A program made the translations under genes and the position numbers. Shown piece by piece: positions 61,574-64,000 of a stretch of 64,000 nt of DNA. The notes beneath the pieces were generated by a model. That model ran no database searches. It saw only the letters and a program-made list of their open reading frames with translations, and was not told where the DNA came from. Each line of letters begins with the position of its first letter. The first letter of the stretch is position 1. The stretch comes from CAWCAW01 sp963793645 (GTDB taxonomy: Bacteria; Actinomycetota; Acidimicrobiia; Acidimicrobiales; UBA8190). The stretch lies in the NCBI GenBank assembly GCA_963793645.1, contig CAWCAW010000008.1:1-64000 (forward strand). The letters run 5' to 3'.

Positions 61574-63901
61574 TTGACAACCGCATTGCGTCATCTGCTT
61601 CAGACAATGGGCCAGAACGAAACAACCGGGCAAGCTCGGCCAACTCGTTCGCATTTGCGACGAGTTCTGCCCGTGTTGTTCTATCTAACTGACCGAGTCG
61701 AATCGAACCGGCGCCCAGCAAGCGACGAAGCACACTGCCATCACCACCTACTCGTTCCAAGGTTGCCTGAGCATTTTTCAGCGCACCCTCGACGTCTTCG
61801 CCATCAGGTTCCTTAAGTCGTCGCACCGGAGGACCTTCGCCGAGGTGCGTATAGCGTCGCTTGAATTCGTCGCTTAGAGGACTTTCAGGGTCGACTAGGG
61901 AGCCACTATCCAGCCAAACGAGACGTTCGGGACGCCTCAAGACTGCCCCGAATGCATCGGCGACACCCAGCTGACTTTGACGAGCCAGTTCCACCCAGGT
62001 AGGAGTCGGGAGTGAGTTCCACAACGCTAAGTTGCCATGTGGCGCTACAAGCACCACCCGAACGGCATCTGCACCGAGTTCATTCGCTTGTTCCATGCGC
62101 CAAGCGAGGAGCTGCTGACGCATCTGCTGATATATAGGCTCGAAGAAGAACTCAGAATACGGAACGAGATCGGCCCGAATGGGACCTTCGGGGTCTTGGA
62201 ACGCTTCGAGGTATCGAGCACGCCTGATCTTCATCTTTGCCTCACCGCCAGATAGTTGACCGCTCGGGTATCTCTCGGTGTACTTCCATTCAATCAGGGC
62301 TATCTCAATGCGTCCTTCGGCAGTCTCGTACCTCAAAGCCGCATCAACAGAGGTGCTGTATGCGCCACGTATAGGCTGGAGCTCAAGCCACTCGTTGAGA
62401 TAGTTAGAAAGACCTTCCCATTCGAAAACGACGTGTCGGTCGCGTCGTACGGAGAATGTGTTGGTGCACCGAACGGCAACACCTTTGAGATCGGGAGTAC
62501 CGAGCGAAATATCTCGGCCAAAGCCTCGGGTCGATCCACGAACGGAGCTAGAGCATTGACACACTGAACTTGGGAGTCGAGCAGGTGATTGCTGGGGCCA
62601 TCGTCAATGCCACCATGCCAGCGAATGTCAGCTGCCTTGAATCGAGAAAGCGCAACCTCTCGGGCGTCGGGCAGCAGGTTGAGGTGCTCACTCCCCGTTG
62701 GCAAGCAAAATGGCAACGGGGCCCCTCCTCCGTAAGTGCCAGCCTGCCGTGCTACCTCTGGGAGACTCCGTGTGCTCATTTTCCAATCGGTCGCATTTCT
62801 GCGAGCCACGGCGACAAAGGATGATCCGTCGAGAGCGGGCGTGGGAACGAACACTGCCTCCTGGCGCTCGGGTGGTGGTTCTAGGGAAGGCCGCCAGATC
62901 ACGTCGGGTTGGCCCTTTTGATCGAGAAACCAGATCTCTAGTGGGTCAAGCCGATCACTTGACGGTGGCCACGCATCGAGCGCACTTACAATGGCAGAGA
63001 CTCGGTCCAGTGCAACCGGGCTAAGTGGCCATCCACCGATGGCGACGACCGGAACGACACGCAAATCCCATGTGGGCCCAAACTCCCATGTTGGATCCAG
63101 CAGCGAGAGCGATGCCCGTTGAGACACCATCGTGTTCAGGAGGTCCGAGGTGGCTGGATTGTCTTCCACAAGTGCGCCAAAGACTTCGGCGTACAGTCGA
63201 ACTTGGGCTGGCGCCCACGTGATCCCCTTCAACTCTTCGGCAGGTTTCGCTTCGATAACGAGGAGCCGTCCCTTGGCATCCACCGCGACCAGGTCCGCCT
63301 CGGTCCCGAGTATGGGTCGCCGTCCCCTGTCCCGAACGCCCGGCCACCATGGATCGGTCCTTCCCGCCAACTCCATCGATTTCCAGATCCGTTCCCGAAT
63401 GGGTGAAGTCACCGAAAGTTCAATGGATGTGGAAGGGAACGACACGACCGCATCACGTTGGACTGCTCCATAAGCCGAAGACTGATTCGATGTGAGCGAG
63501 GCTTGCACTATTCCTTCCCGGCGCCACCACCGGGACGAAACCCCTTCGTCGGCGAGAAGCCGATCGAGGTAGGCGGCGACTTCGGTCCACTGAGACGCAA
63601 GAGAGTCAGCTTCCTGCCAAACGCCCCAATCGGCGAGAAAAGTCCCGGCCTTCTTATGGGTGGCATGTGCTCGGAGACGAAAACGTCCGCCTAGCTCGTC
63701 AAGGTCGAGTACCGAGGTCAAGCCAACATAAAGCGAGACCCATGACCTCTTTCCACGTTGTTCTCGACGCAGCTCGATATCGGCAACGTCGGGCCTCGAC
63801 TTCCGCCGAAGCAGCAGATCGTGGAATCGACCTCCCTCTCTGAGCTCAGTTAGTAGGGCATCGGAAACAACACGGTCGAAGATAAGTTCCGCCACGGTCA
63901 C
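61566..63901 (-). CDS. Two-domain PD-(D/E)xK nuclease-like protein (PGN_0703-like C-terminus), frameshifted
   Basis: The first part (about 480 residues) holds a nuclease-like core: ILGTEADLVAVDAKGRLLVIEAKPAEELKGITWAPAQVRLYAEVFG (Asp, Glu-x-Lys). The second part, after HLLDSQVQCVNALAPF, continues in another frame with RHVVFEWEGLSNYL, STSVDAALRYETAEGRIEIALIEWKYTERY, a second Asp/Glu-x-Lys core of the PGN_0703 type. The frame switch lies at about 62425-62465. As one gene it makes about 770 residues. Likely restriction-like; both cores seem intact. Confidence 0.7.
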
Positions 63902-64000
63902 CAGCGTAGAGGCAGGGTATTACGTATGTTCTGAGACGTTGGGTCAGTAAGTAAGCGGGCCGCTCTTGCCCATTAGGGCAGCCATATAACGATGTTCAGC
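63902..64000. other. Right edge of window
   Basis: 99 bp upstream of the nuclease gene. No gene is visible. It may contain the promoter of that gene. Confidence 0.4.

Noticed and set aside
1..64000. CRISPR array
   Set aside because: No regularly spaced direct repeats of 25-40 bp were seen; the CHAT protein is therefore not taken as a type III-E effector.

Overview
The window is high-GC DNA from the chromosome of an actinobacterium. Acidimicrobiia is my best guess, by inference. GTG and TTG starts are common. The left part keeps the gene neighbourhood that mycobacteria carry near oriC: an ino1 and PadR pair, a DUF5318 protein, then rpsF, ssb, rplI and dnaB, with a CCA-adding enzyme and a DUF6049-like protein at the left edge. 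rpsR, usually between ssb and rplI, is absent. No tRNA, rRNA or CRISPR array was found.

Regions. 1-15.8 kb is core metabolism and replication: DUF6049-like membrane protein, tRNA nucleotidyltransferase, inositol phosphate synthase under a PadR regulator, a thiol-redox pair (DUF929 and VKOR), a UbiE-type methyltransferase with a membrane partner, an MFS exporter, panB and the rpsF operon. 15.8-27 kb is an export cluster: two membrane fusion proteins, two ABC ATPases, two FtsX-like permeases, a lipoprotein, and a two-component system whose promoter region carries a PhoB-box-like direct repeat. Four of these proteins share Gly/Phe-rich or Ser/Thr-rich low-complexity segments. 27-43.7 kb is accessory metabolism: an F420-type oxidoreductase, threonine dehydratase, a DHA2 exporter, an operon of DUF1214 protein, SDR and sulfotransferase with a P450 downstream, a pentapeptide-repeat protein, a large hydrolase, a DinB protein, a DUF2142 membrane protein and a TetR gene preceded by three palindromes.

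43.8-64 kb is more mobile and partly lower in GC. It starts with a possible signalling operon: a 31-residue membrane peptide, an ECF-like sigma factor, a 151-residue protein and a TPR-CHAT protease-like protein. DUF5317, PilZ and coiled-coil genes follow on the other strand. Then come a HAD phosphatase, a very hydrophobic 645-residue protein of unknown function, an IS3-type remnant, and a nuclease-like DUF4268 gene with a small Cys-containing partner. At 55-60 kb a ribbon-helix-helix/Doc toxin-antitoxin operon has been hit three times: a group II intron between the antitoxin's ribosome-binding site and its ATG, a complete IS21-family element with a 6-bp target duplication inside the toxin gene, and a second IS21-like fragment further into the toxin. 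An integrase fragment, a membrane protein and a two-nuclease-domain gene end the window.

About nine genes appear frameshifted, several at homopolymers. Uncorrected sequencing indels are the simplest explanation, and those genes are annotated as interrupted reading frames, not as proven pseudogenes.
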